Assembly: GCF_017873965.1 (NCBI RefSeq)
Contig: NZ_JAGGKT010000001.1
Span: forward strand, 186,001-250,000
DNA length: 64,000 nucleotides
DNA from: Ammoniphilus resinae
Lineage (GTDB): Bacteria; Bacillota; Bacilli; Aneurinibacillales; RAOX-1
Direction of reading: 5' to 3'
The stretch's first letter is position 1, and the number at the start of each line of letters is the position of its first letter. Positions 54,555 through 62,740 of this stretch are shown piece after piece. The notes beneath the pieces are model-generated. The model ran no database searches, was not told the DNA's origin, and saw nothing but the letters and a program-made list of their open reading frames with translations. A program made the translations under genes and the position numbers.

Positions 54555-54785
54555 ATGGATAAGAAAGTAATTATGTACTCACAACCTACCTGACCACCTT
54601 GCCATACAGCCAAGGCTTGGCTGGAAGACCAAAAGATTGAGGTCGAAATTAGAGATATCCGGAAAAATCCGGAATATATCGATGAACTGATCGCGTTGGG
54701 TTCTAACGCTACCCCTACTTTCAAGGTTGGGGAGAAAGTTCTGATCGGATTTGATCCGGAACAAATTAAAGCGGCACTCGATTAA
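54555..54785 (+). CDS. Candidate selenocysteine glutaredoxin-like protein (in-frame TGA at the active site)
   Basis: ATG 54555 follows AGGAGTG with 7-nt spacing. The 76 residues read MDKKVIMYSQPT-[TGA]-PPC-HTAKAWLEDQKIEVEIRD then KNPEYIDELIALGSNATPTF, KVGEKVLIGF, DPEQIKAALD and TAA. This is a full glutaredoxin/NrdH/YruB-like thioredoxin fold with the cis-Pro (ATPTF). The TGA at 54591-54593 (codon 13) stands precisely where the first Cys of CPPC should be. No other codon is damaged. A hairpin suited to a SECIS follows (separate entry). Sec at CxxC position 1 is known in glutaredoxin-type selenoproteins. Annotation as a pseudogene or sequencing error is the alternative. Confidence 0.78.
54607..54623 (+). 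promoter_or_regulatory. Putative bacterial SECIS element
   Basis: A perfect 7-bp stem CAGCCAA / TTGGCTG with loop GGC lies inside the coding sequence. The loop starts 20 nt after the TGA, within the usual bacterial range of about 16-37 nt. If the closing A-U pair opens, the loop becomes AGGCU, resembling the AGGUCU loop of Escherichia coli fdhF. The GG in the loop suits SelB recognition. The hairpin lies in codons for TAKAWLE, which the protein can tolerate. Confidence 0.7.
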
Positions 54786-54794
54786 ACAAACAAA

Positions 54795-54834
54795 AAGAGG
54801 CTGACCCTTTATAGCAGGGTTGGCCTCTTCTTTA
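54795..54834. terminator. Bidirectional terminator between the glutaredoxin-like and panE genes
   Basis: A 14-bp stem AAGAGGCTGACCCT / AGGGTTGGCCTCTT with two imperfect pairs and a 7-nt loop, flanked by A-rich and T-rich tracts. Confidence 0.85.
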
Positions 54835-54837
54835 TCT

Positions 54838-55728
54838 TTATCCCAATCTTTCCACCTCATAAATTCGTAGGCGATTATAAGTCATTTTGAGCAATGGGAC
54901 GGATATCCCATGTTTTTCAGCAAGCTTCATCAGTTCACCTTGAAGATGATCCGCTTCTGTCGGCAACCCTTTCTCCATATCGCGAAGCATTGAGGCTTTC
55001 ATCTTTGGACCCATAGCGGTGGCAATCTCCACATTTTTCTCGGGGGAGTATACTTGAACCCCTTCCGTTTCAGCTACAGCATTAATCTCTGCTAACAAGT
55101 CACGGAACAATTCGGTTCCATAAGGGCTTTCCTGGATGCTACCCATGGACGTATACATAATTGTCGTAATTCCGCTTAATGCTGTAATAAAGACATATTT
55201 GTTCCACATTGCAGTTTTTACATCATCTGTAAGTACAGATTTAAATTGTGCCTTGCTAAATAGATCGGAAATTTTTTGAGCCTTGTCCGATTTCTGACCG
55301 TCAATTTCTCCAAAAATAATGTCATGGCGTTTGCTGGTTTGAATGATTTCACCGTTTGGACCGATGGTTGATTCAATAAAGCAAAGTCCGCCCAAGACAT
55401 GCGGGAACCGCTCTTGTAATTGTGCCAGGTGATAATAACCGTTAAGAAGAGGTAAAACCGTCGTGTTTTCCCCGACATAAGGAGCTATATCTTCAATGGC
55501 CTGCTTTAAATGATAGGCTTTTGTAGACATGATAATTAAATCAAAAGGTTCTACCTGCTCACCCGAGACAATGGATTTAATCTTCAAGGTCATATCGCCA
55601 TGAACACTTTGAACCTGCAGATCATCTGTCTTTCTTCGAACAAGAAAGGTGACATCCGCACCAGAGTCATGAAGCCTTCCTCCGAAATAACCCCCAACTG
55701 CCCCTTTTCCAACCACTAAAACCCTCAT
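54838..55728 (-). CDS. panE: 2-dehydropantoate 2-reductase (ketopantoate reductase family)
   Basis: A 296-residue NADPH-dependent reductase. The N-terminal Rossmann motif is VVGKGAVGGYFGGRL, followed by MSTKAYHLKQAI and LLNGYYHLAQL. The catalytic lysine segment is MWNKYVFITALSGI, with EINAVAETEGV and the C-terminal PTEADHLQGELMKLAEKHG. It reduces ketopantoate to pantoate in coenzyme A synthesis. Some Bacillales carry several paralogues, so physiological PanE identity is not certain. Monocistronic. Confidence 0.88.
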   Translation of the reverse strand: MRVLVVGKGAVGGYFGGRLHDSGADVTFLVRRKTDDLQVQSVHGDMTLKIKSIVSGEQVEPFDLIIMSTKAYHLKQAIEDIAPYVGENTTVLPLLNGYYHLAQLQERFPHVLGGLCFIESTIGPNGEIIQTSKRHDIIFGEIDGQKSDKAQKISDLFSKAQFKSVLTDDVKTAMWNKYVFITALSGITTIMYTSMGSIQESPYGTELFRDLLAEINAVAETEGVQVYSPEKNVEIATAMGPKMKASMLRDMEKGLPTEADHLQGELMKLAEKHGISVPLLKMTYNRLRIYEVERLG

Positions 55729-55830
55729 TGGACACCTCCGTCATTTTCTGTAACAATATGATACTTTAATAATAACAGAAAAAGGAATAGTTTAACTATA
55801 TAAAATAGTTGAACCACTCCTTTGCTTTGC

Positions 55831-56400
55831 CTAGAATATCTTTTTTTGTTCCCTGTCTGCTTTTAGAATTTCTACCGCTTCACGGAACCGCTGGGAATGA
55901 ACGATTTCCCTTTCGCGAAGAAAGGAGAGGCTATCGATCAGATCCACATCATCTGTCATGTTAATGAGCCATTGATAAGTTGCGCGGGCTTTTTCCTCGG
56001 CAGCAATGTCCTCATAAAGGTCGGCAATCGGATCACCCTTGGCCTGGATATAAGTAGCTGTCCAAGGGCTTCCAGCTGCGTTATGGTAGAATAATGCTTT
56101 ATCATGATTGGCATAATGGCCTCCAAGGCCTGCTTCTTTCATTTGTTCTGCAGTCGCATCTTTGGTAAGCTTATAGACCATTGTAGCGATCATCTCTAAA
56201 TGAGCAAATTCCTCTGTTCCAATATCATTGAGGATCCCAATGACTTTATCAGGAACAGTGTATCGTTGATTCATGTATCTGAGGGCTGCCGCCAGCTCTC
56301 CATCCGCTCCACCATATTGTTCAATAAGGAATTTCGCCATATTTGGATCACATTTGTTCACGCGAACGGGATATTGAAGCTTTTTCTCATAGATCCACAA
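55831..56400 (-). CDS. cotJC: Spore coat protein CotJC (manganese-catalase family)
   Basis: A 189-residue protein of the Mn-catalase/CotJC family, with the ferritin-like ligand pattern (GGADGELAAALRYMNQRY; GTEEFAHLEMIATMVYKL; YEDIAAEEKARATYQWL; EREIVHSQRF). It is the last gene of cotJABC, 24 bp after cotJB. CotJC is deposited in the inner coat in the mother cell and may detoxify peroxide. The operon indicates a spore-forming organism. Confidence 0.93.
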   Translation of the reverse strand: MWIYEKKLQYPVRVNKCDPNMAKFLIEQYGGADGELAAALRYMNQRYTVPDKVIGILNDIGTEEFAHLEMIATMVYKLTKDATAEQMKEAGLGGHYANHDKALFYHNAAGSPWTATYIQAKGDPIADLYEDIAAEEKARATYQWLINMTDDVDLIDSLSFLREREIVHSQRFREAVEILKADREQKKIF

Positions 56401-56424
56401 GTGAAAACCCCTCCTAATTGATAG

Positions 56425-56703
56425 TTAGACCTGCCAGGGCCACGGAGCGTCATCCCAACTCCAGGGATAGGTTGAGAAGCTGTTTCCAAAGTTGGTGAGT
56501 GGACCAAACATCGACTGGAACTTGTTTTTCAGGGCCATGGATTTTTGGGCAAATTCATTGTATTGATTGATGGCTTTATGGTCATGGGGATGTGTATTCA
56601 AATAAAGATTTAACTCCACCAGAACGAAGTCAACCTGCTGAATCTCTCCAAGCATTTCATAATATTGCTTTTTCTGCTCATCTGTCCATTTGCGCTCGCT
56701 CAT
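56425..56703 (-). CDS. cotJB: Spore coat protein CotJB
   Basis: A 92-residue protein started at ATG 56703 after GAGGAG; an in-frame TTG at 56709 is less likely. Conserved CotJB features are YYEMLGEIQQVDFVLVELNLYLNTHPHD, HKAINQYNEF and the Trp/Pro-rich end (YPWSWDDAPWPWQV). It is two bases from the cotJA stop and partners CotJA and CotJC in the coat. Confidence 0.92.
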   Translation of the reverse strand: MSERKWTDEQKKQYYEMLGEIQQVDFVLVELNLYLNTHPHDHKAINQYNEFAQKSMALKNKFQSMFGPLTNFGNSFSTYPWSWDDAPWPWQV

Positions 56704-56705
56704 AC

Positions 56706-56933
56706 TCAATCATCTCCTCTATCACAATCTTCATAAGGATTTGTGTAGGGGGCGTACAATGCCGGCCACAAGGTGCCAAGCCTCAAGGCCTCGTGTGGTT
56801 GAAACTGTGGAAGATTGTAGGGTTGGAATCCAAGGTAAAGCTGTGGCGGCGTTTCATAGGTTTTTATAACCATTGGTTTACACGGGTCAAAGGGACTGAT
56901 ATAGGGGCGATACTTTTTTCGCACGGTATACAT
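56706..56933 (-). CDS. cotJA: Spore coat-associated protein CotJA
   Basis: A 75-residue protein started at ATG 56933, which follows GGAGGGAAGAGC. It has Pro/Tyr-rich CotJA composition (KYRPYISPFDPCKPMVIKTY, then PPQLYLGFQPYNLPQF and EALRLGTLWPALYAPY). First gene of cotJABC. Mother-cell control (SigE in Bacillus) is expected from the family, but I could not assign a clear SigE promoter by eye. Confidence 0.9.
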   Translation of the reverse strand: MYTVRKKYRPYISPFDPCKPMVIKTYETPPQLYLGFQPYNLPQFQPHEALRLGTLWPALYAPYTNPYEDCDRGDD

Positions 56934-57089
56934 GCTCTTCCCTCCTCGATCTTGGTGCATACACATTAGACAGTTTATTTCGCGGGACAAAATGTTTAGA
57001 ACCAGTAATATAGTGAACAAGACAACAAAAAAGGTGTCGATTTTGAGGGAAAATTACCGGGACAAGGAGTATTACTCAATACCGGTTTC

Positions 57090-57098
57090 TGGTATAAT
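57090..57098 (+). promoter_or_regulatory. Extended -10 promoter for trpB
   Basis: TGG-TATAAT at 57090-57098 is a consensus extended -10. The -35 region is poor. It lies 67 bp before the trpB start. No T-box or tryptophan-attenuator structure was recognised in the leader. Confidence 0.6.
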
Positions 57099-57165
57099 AG
57101 GGGAAGCTTAGTAGAGTGCATCACGGCGAATCAGTCGAAAGTTGCAATGATGAGGAGGAAAAGAG

Positions 57166-58329
57166 ATGAGCGTAGTAAAAGATGAAAAGGGTTATTTTGG
57201 ACAGTATGGTGGAAGTTTCGTCCCGCCGGAATTGCAGGAGGTTCTTGATTATCTTGCCGAGCAATTCGATAAGTACAAGAATGACCCGGAGTTCAATGAA
57301 GAATTAAAGTATATCTTAAAGGAATATGTAGGCCGCGAAAATCCGCTTACTTATGCTAAACAGCTTACCGAAAAACTTGGCGGCGCGAAGATCTACCTGA
57401 AACGGGAAGATCTAAATCATACGGGTTCACACAAGATTAACAACGCGATTGGCCAAATTTTACTTGCCAAGCGAATGGGAGCGAAGCGGGTCATTGCCGA
57501 AACAGGCGCCGGACAGCATGGGGTTGCCACAGCAACGGCTTGTGCCATGTTTGGCATCGATTGCGTGATCTACATGGGTGCCGAGGATATCAAACGCCAA
57601 GCACTAAATGTATTCCGCATGGAGCTCTTAGGGGCGAAGGTGGTTTCCGTTGCAAAGGGGCAAGGGCGTTTAAAGGATGCGGTGGACGAGGCCTTGAATG
57701 ACCTCGTGCAGAATTACCAGAATACGTTCTATTTGTTAGGTTCCGCAGTGGGGCCACATCCTTTTCCTTCCATGGTTAAGCATTTTCAATCGATTATTAG
57801 CGAAGAATCCAAAAGGCAAATCCTTGAAAAAGAAGGCCGCTTGCCTGATGCAGTCATTGCTTGTACAGGTGGTGGAAGCAATGCTATTGGGTCCTTTGCG
57901 CATTACATTAATGAACCAGAGGTTCGCTTGATTGGCGTTGAACCAGATCAGGCTCCAACCTTAACCGAAGGCGTTCCAGCTATGATCCACGGTTTCAAAT
58001 GCTTGGTACTGCTAGATGAGGAAGGGAACCCGAAGCCTACCTATTCGATTGCCGCAGGCCTTGATTATCCCGGGATCGGACCAGAGCATAGTTATCTAAA
58101 GGAAATAGGAAGAGCGGAGTACGTTACTGTAACCAATGAGGAAGTATTAGAAGCCTTCCAGGTCCTATCTCGTGTAGAAGGGATCATCCCAGCATTAGAA
58201 AGCGCCCATGCCGTAGCCCATACATTAAAACTAGCGCCAACCATGGAAAAGGATCAAATCATCATCGTCAACATCTCTGGCCGTGGAGACAAGGATGTCG
58301 AGCAAGTGTTTGGAATGTTGAAGAAATAG
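57166..58329 (+). CDS. trpB: Tryptophan synthase beta subunit
   Basis: A 387-residue PLP enzyme of the TrpB1 class. GGAGGAAAAG lies before ATG 57166. The PLP lysine is in [10 protein letters not shown], the Glu in [13 protein letters not shown], the phosphate loop in [12 protein letters not shown] and the C-terminal serine site in ISGRGDKD. It joins indole and serine to make tryptophan. Neither trpA nor other trp genes adjoin; instead a YciI protein follows after 24 bp. Either trp genes are dispersed here or this is an extra copy that salvages indole. Confidence 0.95.
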   Translation: MSVVKDEKGYFGQYGGSFVPPELQEVLDYLAEQFDKYKNDPEFNEELKYILKEYVGRENPLTYAKQLTEKLGGAKIYLKREDLNHTGSHKINNAIGQILLAKRMGAKRVIAETGAGQHGVATATACAMFGIDCVIYMGAEDIKRQALNVFRMELLGAKVVSVAKGQGRLKDAVDEALNDLVQNYQNTFYLLGSAVGPHPFPSMVKHFQSIISEESKRQILEKEGRLPDAVIACTGGGSNAIGSFAHYINEPEVRLIGVEPDQAPTLTEGVPAMIHGFKCLVLLDEEGNPKPTYSIAAGLDYPGIGPEHSYLKEIGRAEYVTVTNEEVLEAFQVLSRVEGIIPALESAHAVAHTLKLAPTMEKDQIIIVNISGRGDKDVEQVFGMLKK

Positions 58330-58353
58330 TTTAGAAGAGGAGAGAGTATCATA

Positions 58354-58611
58354 ATGGCACATTACGCAGCAGTTTTATACATGATCGATCCAGTTAAAAA
58401 TCAGGAATTACGTCCACAACACGTGGATTACCTAAACAATCTAAAGGAACAAGGAAAAATCTTTGCCAAAGGTCCATTTGGTGAAGGAAAGGGCGGATTG
58501 GTCGTCTACATCGCAAATTCTTACGAGGAAGCGAAGGAATTGGCAGAAAATGATCCATATGTAATCAATAAGGTCCGCCGCTTGGAACTTTTTGAGTGGA
58601 ACATTACTTAA
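58354..58611 (+). CDS. YciI-family (dimeric alpha-beta barrel) protein
   Basis: An 85-residue protein with the ferredoxin-like YciI fold (HYAAVLYMIDPVKNQELRPQHVDYLNNLKEQGKIFAKGPF; NSYEEAKELAENDPYV). The conserved His (PQHVDYL) and Asp (NDPY) positions of the family are present. YciI-like proteins are small dehydratase- or hydrolase-like enzymes of mostly unknown substrate. It is probably co-transcribed with trpB and ended by a terminator. Confidence 0.88.
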   Translation: MAHYAAVLYMIDPVKNQELRPQHVDYLNNLKEQGKIFAKGPFGEGKGGLVVYIANSYEEAKELAENDPYVINKVRRLELFEWNIT

Positions 58612-58620
58612 AATAAAGTA

Positions 58621-58650
58621 ACGTCTGGCTGGGAAGCCAGGCGTTTTTTA
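58621..58650 (+). terminator. Intrinsic terminator after the trpB-yciI pair
   Basis: A 10-bp stem ACGTCTGGCT / AGCCAGGCGT (one G-U) with loop GGGA is followed by a T-rich run. Confidence 0.9.
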
Positions 58651-58723
58651 TTTTGAAGTATAAGTTGGAATAGGGGGGGGGATTAGCCCAAACCACGCCG
58701 ATCAGTTCGCAAATACAATCGGT

Positions 58724-58900
58724 CTCGGGAGACCTTATTTGGACAAAATCCCCCTTTTCAAGGGATGTGGAGGACTCAGGAGACCTTATTTGCTTTAAAT
58801 CTTTGAATATATGATGCCTAAGAGGGGAATAGCGTCTTTTGGGTCCGGATACGCTTCGGATTTGGGCATTAGGTAAGAATTAACGTCTCTACGGTCCACT
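58724..58900. repeat. Short interspersed repeats in a 312-bp gene-free stretch
   Basis: CTC-GGGAGACCTTATTTG at 58724-58741 recurs as CTC-AGGAGACCTTATTTG at 58775-58792 (17 of 18 identical). Looser echoes are AATAGCGTCTTTTGGGTCC near 58828 and TTAACGTCTCTACGGTCC near 58880. No ORF or terminator occurs here besides that at 58621-58650. Confidence 0.6.
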
Positions 58901-58923
58901 TTAAAAAGAACCCTTCACTCTAA

Positions 58924-59451
58924 TCATTCATCCTCCTCTAACAAAAACGGGGCAAAAGCACATATCACAACATCGGAAAACATGTCTTTTCGAGAAATCA
59001 GATTTCGCGTTAAGACGCCAATGGTTCCTTCTTTACTGCGAATGTTTTGTCCTCCAGCCCATTTGTCAATGATATCTCCGAGTTCCCTGCCAGTACGGAG
59101 TTGTGTTGAAATCTCTTCAGGCAGTTGAAGGCGGTGTCCGCCACCTATTCCCACTTTTCCCGTGCGGCTCACTACCGCTCCCCAGTTGCAAAGAAAAACC
59201 CCATAGGGTGTCTCTGTCACGCCTCCTTCCAAACCAATACCGTAGTCACAGCCTGGTCCAGCTGTATGCAAGGCGTTTTTAGCACGGTTGATGGCCCCTT
59301 CAATCGTTTCATCATCTGAAAAGGGTTGTGCAGAAACCTCGGAGGAAACTTCAATTTCTTCCATTTCAAAGGTATAACCCATCTGGGTAAAGGCGGAACG
59401 GACTGCCTCAATTTTCACTGTGTTTTTTGAACCTAAAGCAATATGTATCAT
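58924..59451 (-). CDS. DUF84 / inosine-xanthosine triphosphatase family protein
   Basis: A 175-residue NTPase of the YjjX/DUF84 family. Signatures are IALGSKNTVKIEAVRSAF (phosphate-binding start), SAQPFSDDETIEGAINRAKNAL, YGIGLEGGV and GTIGVLTRNLISRKDMF. It is thought to hydrolyse non-canonical purine triphosphates (ITP/XTP). The ATG is 59451. A 205-bp gap with no recognised element separates it from the next, divergent gene. Confidence 0.9.
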   Translation of the reverse strand: MIHIALGSKNTVKIEAVRSAFTQMGYTFEMEEIEVSSEVSAQPFSDDETIEGAINRAKNALHTAGPGCDYGIGLEGGVTETPYGVFLCNWGAVVSRTGKVGIGGGHRLQLPEEISTQLRTGRELGDIIDKWAGGQNIRSKEGTIGVLTRNLISRKDMFSDVVICAFAPFLLEEDE

Positions 59452-59656
59452 AATAAATTCCCTCTTTTCTATTGAAGCATCGTCAGAAAATATCTATCAT
59501 TAAGAAAGCATCTATTGAAGATTTTCCGAAAATGTAGTTGAGTCAATCATTAGTAGGACATTTCAAGCCCGCGGAAGGTTTACTTCTATTTTAACACTAT
59601 AAACTAAAACCTTCTAAAGGGTAAGAAAAACTCATAATCCGTAGGGGGACATAGAG

Positions 59657-61024
59657 ATGAACATCGTACAAGAATTAAAACGTATAATACCTGAAGAGCA
59701 AGTGACAGTCAATGAAACGGTATTGGCCCAACATAGCCATGATGAGTCACACCATGATCCACATCTTCCCGATGTCGTTGTTTATCCTAGCGATACAAAA
59801 CAGGTAAGTGATATTTTGAAGTTTGCCAACCAACATCAGATTCCAGTCACACCTTTTGGTGTGGGATCGGGGCTGGAGGGGCATGTGATCCCTTATCAGG
59901 GAGGGATCTCCATGGATTTCCAACTGATGAATCAGATATTGGAAATCCGTCCTTTTGATTTTCTGGTAAAGGTGCAACCAGGTGTGACACGCTCACAACT
60001 TAATAAAGAATTGAAAAAACACGGTTTGTTTTTCACTGTTGACCCGGGGGCAGATGCCACATTGGGTGGCATGGCTGCAACGAACGCAAGCGGGACTACC
60101 GCCGTTCTCTATGGGGTGATGCGTGATCAAGTGCGAGACTTGGAAGTGGTTTTGGCAGATGGGACGATTATTCATACCGGGGGTCTTGCAGCCAAATCAT
60201 CTTCAGGCTACCATATGAATGGATTGTTTGTTGGCTCCGAAGGAACTTTAGGGGTTTTTACAGAGCTTACTTTGAAAGTTTACGGCATCCCGGAAGTCAT
60301 TATGGCAGCAAGGGCAGCTTTTCCCTCGGTGAAACAAGCTGTAGATGCAGCGGTGGCCATTCTTTCTGCTGGTATTCCGGTTGCGCGGATTGAATTAATC
60401 GACGCGCGCTCGATTGGGCAGGTTAACCACCATAGTGGAACAAGCTATCCAGAAGCTCCTACCCTTTTTCTTGAGTTCCATGGGAATGAATCTGGTTTGC
60501 AGCAGGATGTGGAATTTGCCCAGGCACTGGCAAAGGAAGAGGAATGTCTAGGTTTTAAATTTGAAACCGATTCTTTGCAACGGGCCCAGCTATGGGAAGC
60601 TAGGCATAACCTTGCCTATGCCTTCATCCACGGTAATCCTGGGAAAAAACTCATGCTGACAGATGTATGTGTCCCTTTGTCAGAGTTGACTGGGGCAATT
60701 GAAAACGCCAGAGAGGCGATCACGGCGTCTGGACTGGACGGTGCCGTTTTGGGACATATTGGCGACGGAAATTACCATACCTTAGTTATTATGGATCCCG
60801 CCAATTCTAGTGATCTTCAGCGCGCGGAGGATGTGAATCACGCGATTGTAGAATATGCCCTCTCACGGGGTGGAACCTGTACGGGTGAACATGGTGTAGG
60901 GGTTGGAAAGATGAAGTATCAGCGACAGGAACACGGCCAGGCTTTGGACGTGATGAATAATCTAAAGAAAATGTTCGATCCAAATAATATTTTGAATCCG
61001 GGGAAGGTCATCCCGAGAGATTAA
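59657..61024 (+). CDS. FAD-linked oxidase, GlcD / D-lactate dehydrogenase type
   Basis: A 455-residue vanillyl-alcohol-oxidase-superfamily enzyme. The FAD-binding region has VTPFGVGSGLEGHVIPYQGG, GADATLGGMAATNASGTTAVLYG and GLFVGSEGTLGVFTELTLKV. The C-terminal FAD-oxidase domain ends with GHIGDGNYHTLVIMDP and GGTCTGEHGVGVGKMKY. Such enzymes oxidise D-lactate or glycolate in the membrane; the exact substrate is not decided. No GlcE/GlcF partner is adjacent, which favours a single-subunit D-lactate dehydrogenase (cytochrome type). Confidence 0.88.
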   Translation: MNIVQELKRIIPEEQVTVNETVLAQHSHDESHHDPHLPDVVVYPSDTKQVSDILKFANQHQIPVTPFGVGSGLEGHVIPYQGGISMDFQLMNQILEIRPFDFLVKVQPGVTRSQLNKELKKHGLFFTVDPGADATLGGMAATNASGTTAVLYGVMRDQVRDLEVVLADGTIIHTGGLAAKSSSGYHMNGLFVGSEGTLGVFTELTLKVYGIPEVIMAARAAFPSVKQAVDAAVAILSAGIPVARIELIDARSIGQVNHHSGTSYPEAPTLFLEFHGNESGLQQDVEFAQALAKEEECLGFKFETDSLQRAQLWEARHNLAYAFIHGNPGKKLMLTDVCVPLSELTGAIENAREAITASGLDGAVLGHIGDGNYHTLVIMDPANSSDLQRAEDVNHAIVEYALSRGGTCTGEHGVGVGKMKYQRQEHGQALDVMNNLKKMFDPNNILNPGKVIPRD

Positions 61025-61052
61025 TTGAGACTGAAGAGGAGAGGTTTTATTT

Positions 61053-61541
61053 TTGAACGCCATTATGGATTCCCTCATGATCGGACTAAGTCAGGCAGGT
61101 AATAATGGGATGATATGGATATTCATTTGCCTTATCATGCTGCTAAAAAAAACGTGGCGCAAGGCCGGGGTGTATCTTTTGATCACCATTGCACTCGGGG
61201 CGATTGCCCAGGATGTCTTAAAGGACTTCATTCAGCGTCCGCGCCCTGTCTTGGATCCAGCGGAGCTGCTGATCCCGATTCCGACATCGTATTCCTTTCC
61301 GTCCGGACATACCTTGATCTCGTTCGCTGCGGCTGCTACGATTTCTGCCTTCTTCTTGCGGGCAGGGGTTATTTTCTTCGTATTTGCCCTATTGATTGGG
61401 GGTTCCCGGGTTTATCTGGGAGTACATTATGTTTCTGATGTGATTGGAGGTGCCCTTTTTGGAATGACTATCTCCTACATCGTTTTACATCTTCCCAAAT
61501 GGGTGAAGCAGCAAAAGAGGAATCCTAATCGGGAAATGTAG
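61053..61541 (+). CDS. PAP2-superfamily membrane phosphatase
   Basis: A 162-residue, about 5-TM protein started at TTG 61053 after AGAGGAGAGG. The three PAP2 motifs are visible: KDFIQRPRP, the PSGHTLISF signature and SRVYLGVHYVSDVIGG (catalytic His with Asp). Probably an undecaprenyl-pyrophosphate or lipid phosphatase of the outer membrane face. It is 28 bp after the GlcD-type gene and 49 bp before mutY. Confidence 0.9.
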   Translation: MNAIMDSLMIGLSQAGNNGMIWIFICLIMLLKKTWRKAGVYLLITIALGAIAQDVLKDFIQRPRPVLDPAELLIPIPTSYSFPSGHTLISFAAAATISAFFLRAGVIFFVFALLIGGSRVYLGVHYVSDVIGGALFGMTISYIVLHLPKWVKQQKRNPNREM

Positions 61542-61590
61542 TACAGAGACTACTTTGCATCAGGTTAACCACAGAAATAGGAGAAAAGAA

Positions 61591-62649
61591 ATGACGTTAA
61601 CAGGATTTCAAACAGAACAATTTCAACATGATTTACTCTATTGGTTTGAACGAAATTTGCGGGATTTACCGTGGAGAAAAGACCGAGACCCTTATAAAAT
61701 CTGGGTATCCGAAATCATGCTCCAACAAACCCGTGTCGACACGGTAATTCCGTATTTTGAACGGTTCATGCAAAGATTTCCAAGCATTGATCGGTTAGCT
61801 GAGGCTGATCTTGATGACGTCATCAAACAATGGGAGGGCTTAGGATATTACTCCCGTGCACGAAATCTGCATGCCGGGGTAAAGGAAGTGCAGGAAAATT
61901 ATGCTGGAAAGGTGCCTGACGAACCAGATAAGATTCTTGAAATCAAAGGAATAGGCCCCTATACGGCAGGGGCTATTTTAAGCATTGCCTATGATAAACC
62001 TGAGCCCGCAGTGGATGGCAATGTGATGCGGGTTCTTTCAAGAATTCTGCATATTGAAGATGATATTCAAAAAGCAAAAACGAGAAAACGCTTTGAAGCG
62101 GCCATTCGTGAAATCATTTCGGTTGAAAACCCCTCTTTTTTTAATCAGGCATTAATGGAACTGGGGGCACTGATTTGTTCGCCGAAATCTCCGAAATGTG
62201 AGTATTGCCCAGTTGTGGGCCATTGTCGGGCAAAAAAGCTTGGTATACAAGAGCTGCTGCCGGTAAAAGGGAAAGCTAAACCGCCGAAACCGTTAGAAAT
62301 GAAGGTTGCCCTACTTGATCGGGCGGGTAAAATACTTATTCGCAAACGGCCGGAGCAGGGCTTGTTGGCGGGCCTTTGGGAGTTGCCAAATGTTGAAGGG
62401 ACAGTAGATCAATTGTTAGATCATCTTCATGCGGCCCATCACATTTCTGGTCAAATAAGAGGAAAAAGAATGGAATACCAGCACACATTTTCTCACCTGC
62501 AATGGAAGATGGAAGTATATGAAATCGAAGTAGATGAATTGGACAGCTCCGTTGGGGAGGTTTGGGTTGCGCGCAGTGAGTTGGATCAGTATTCATTCCC
62601 TGTAGCCTTTCAAAAGATACTTGCAGAAACAAATCCGACATGTAAATAG
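61591..62649 (+). CDS. mutY: Adenine DNA glycosylase MutY
   Basis: A 352-residue enzyme started at ATG 61591, behind AGGAGAAAAG; an upstream in-frame start is not supported. Features are the catalytic Glu in EIMLQQTRVDT, the helix-hairpin-helix (LEIKGIGPYTAGAILS) with catalytic Asp in PAVDGNVMRV, and the [4Fe-4S] cysteines (CSPKSPKCEYCPVVGHC). A C-terminal NUDIX-like 8-oxoG recognition domain follows (LAGLWELPNVEG ... MEYQHTFSHLQWKMEVYEI). It removes A opposite 8-oxoG. Confidence 0.95.
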   Translation: MTLTGFQTEQFQHDLLYWFERNLRDLPWRKDRDPYKIWVSEIMLQQTRVDTVIPYFERFMQRFPSIDRLAEADLDDVIKQWEGLGYYSRARNLHAGVKEVQENYAGKVPDEPDKILEIKGIGPYTAGAILSIAYDKPEPAVDGNVMRVLSRILHIEDDIQKAKTRKRFEAAIREIISVENPSFFNQALMELGALICSPKSPKCEYCPVVGHCRAKKLGIQELLPVKGKAKPPKPLEMKVALLDRAGKILIRKRPEQGLLAGLWELPNVEGTVDQLLDHLHAAHHISGQIRGKRMEYQHTFSHLQWKMEVYEIEVDELDSSVGEVWVARSELDQYSFPVAFQKILAETNPTCK

Positions 62650-62740
62650 CCCTGGCAGGAACTTCATGGCTCTTTATGGAATATGAACCATAAGTTTTCG
62701 GGGAGTAAATGGGGAGGTCCCAAAGGAAAGGAGGATTCAA

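Noticed and set aside
54591-54593. Treating the TGA as proof of a pseudogene
   Set aside because: The rest of the frame is intact, the stop is exactly at an active-site cysteine, and a SECIS-like hairpin is present. The pseudogene reading remains the alternative but is less economical.
56934-57060. A SigE promoter for cotJABC
   Set aside because: No good match to the SigE -10 element was found on the minus strand at a proper spacing, although SigE control is expected from the family.
57021-57165. A T-box or tryptophan attenuator before trpB
   Set aside because: No T-box sequence, specifier loop or terminator/antiterminator pair was found; only an extended -10 promoter is clear.
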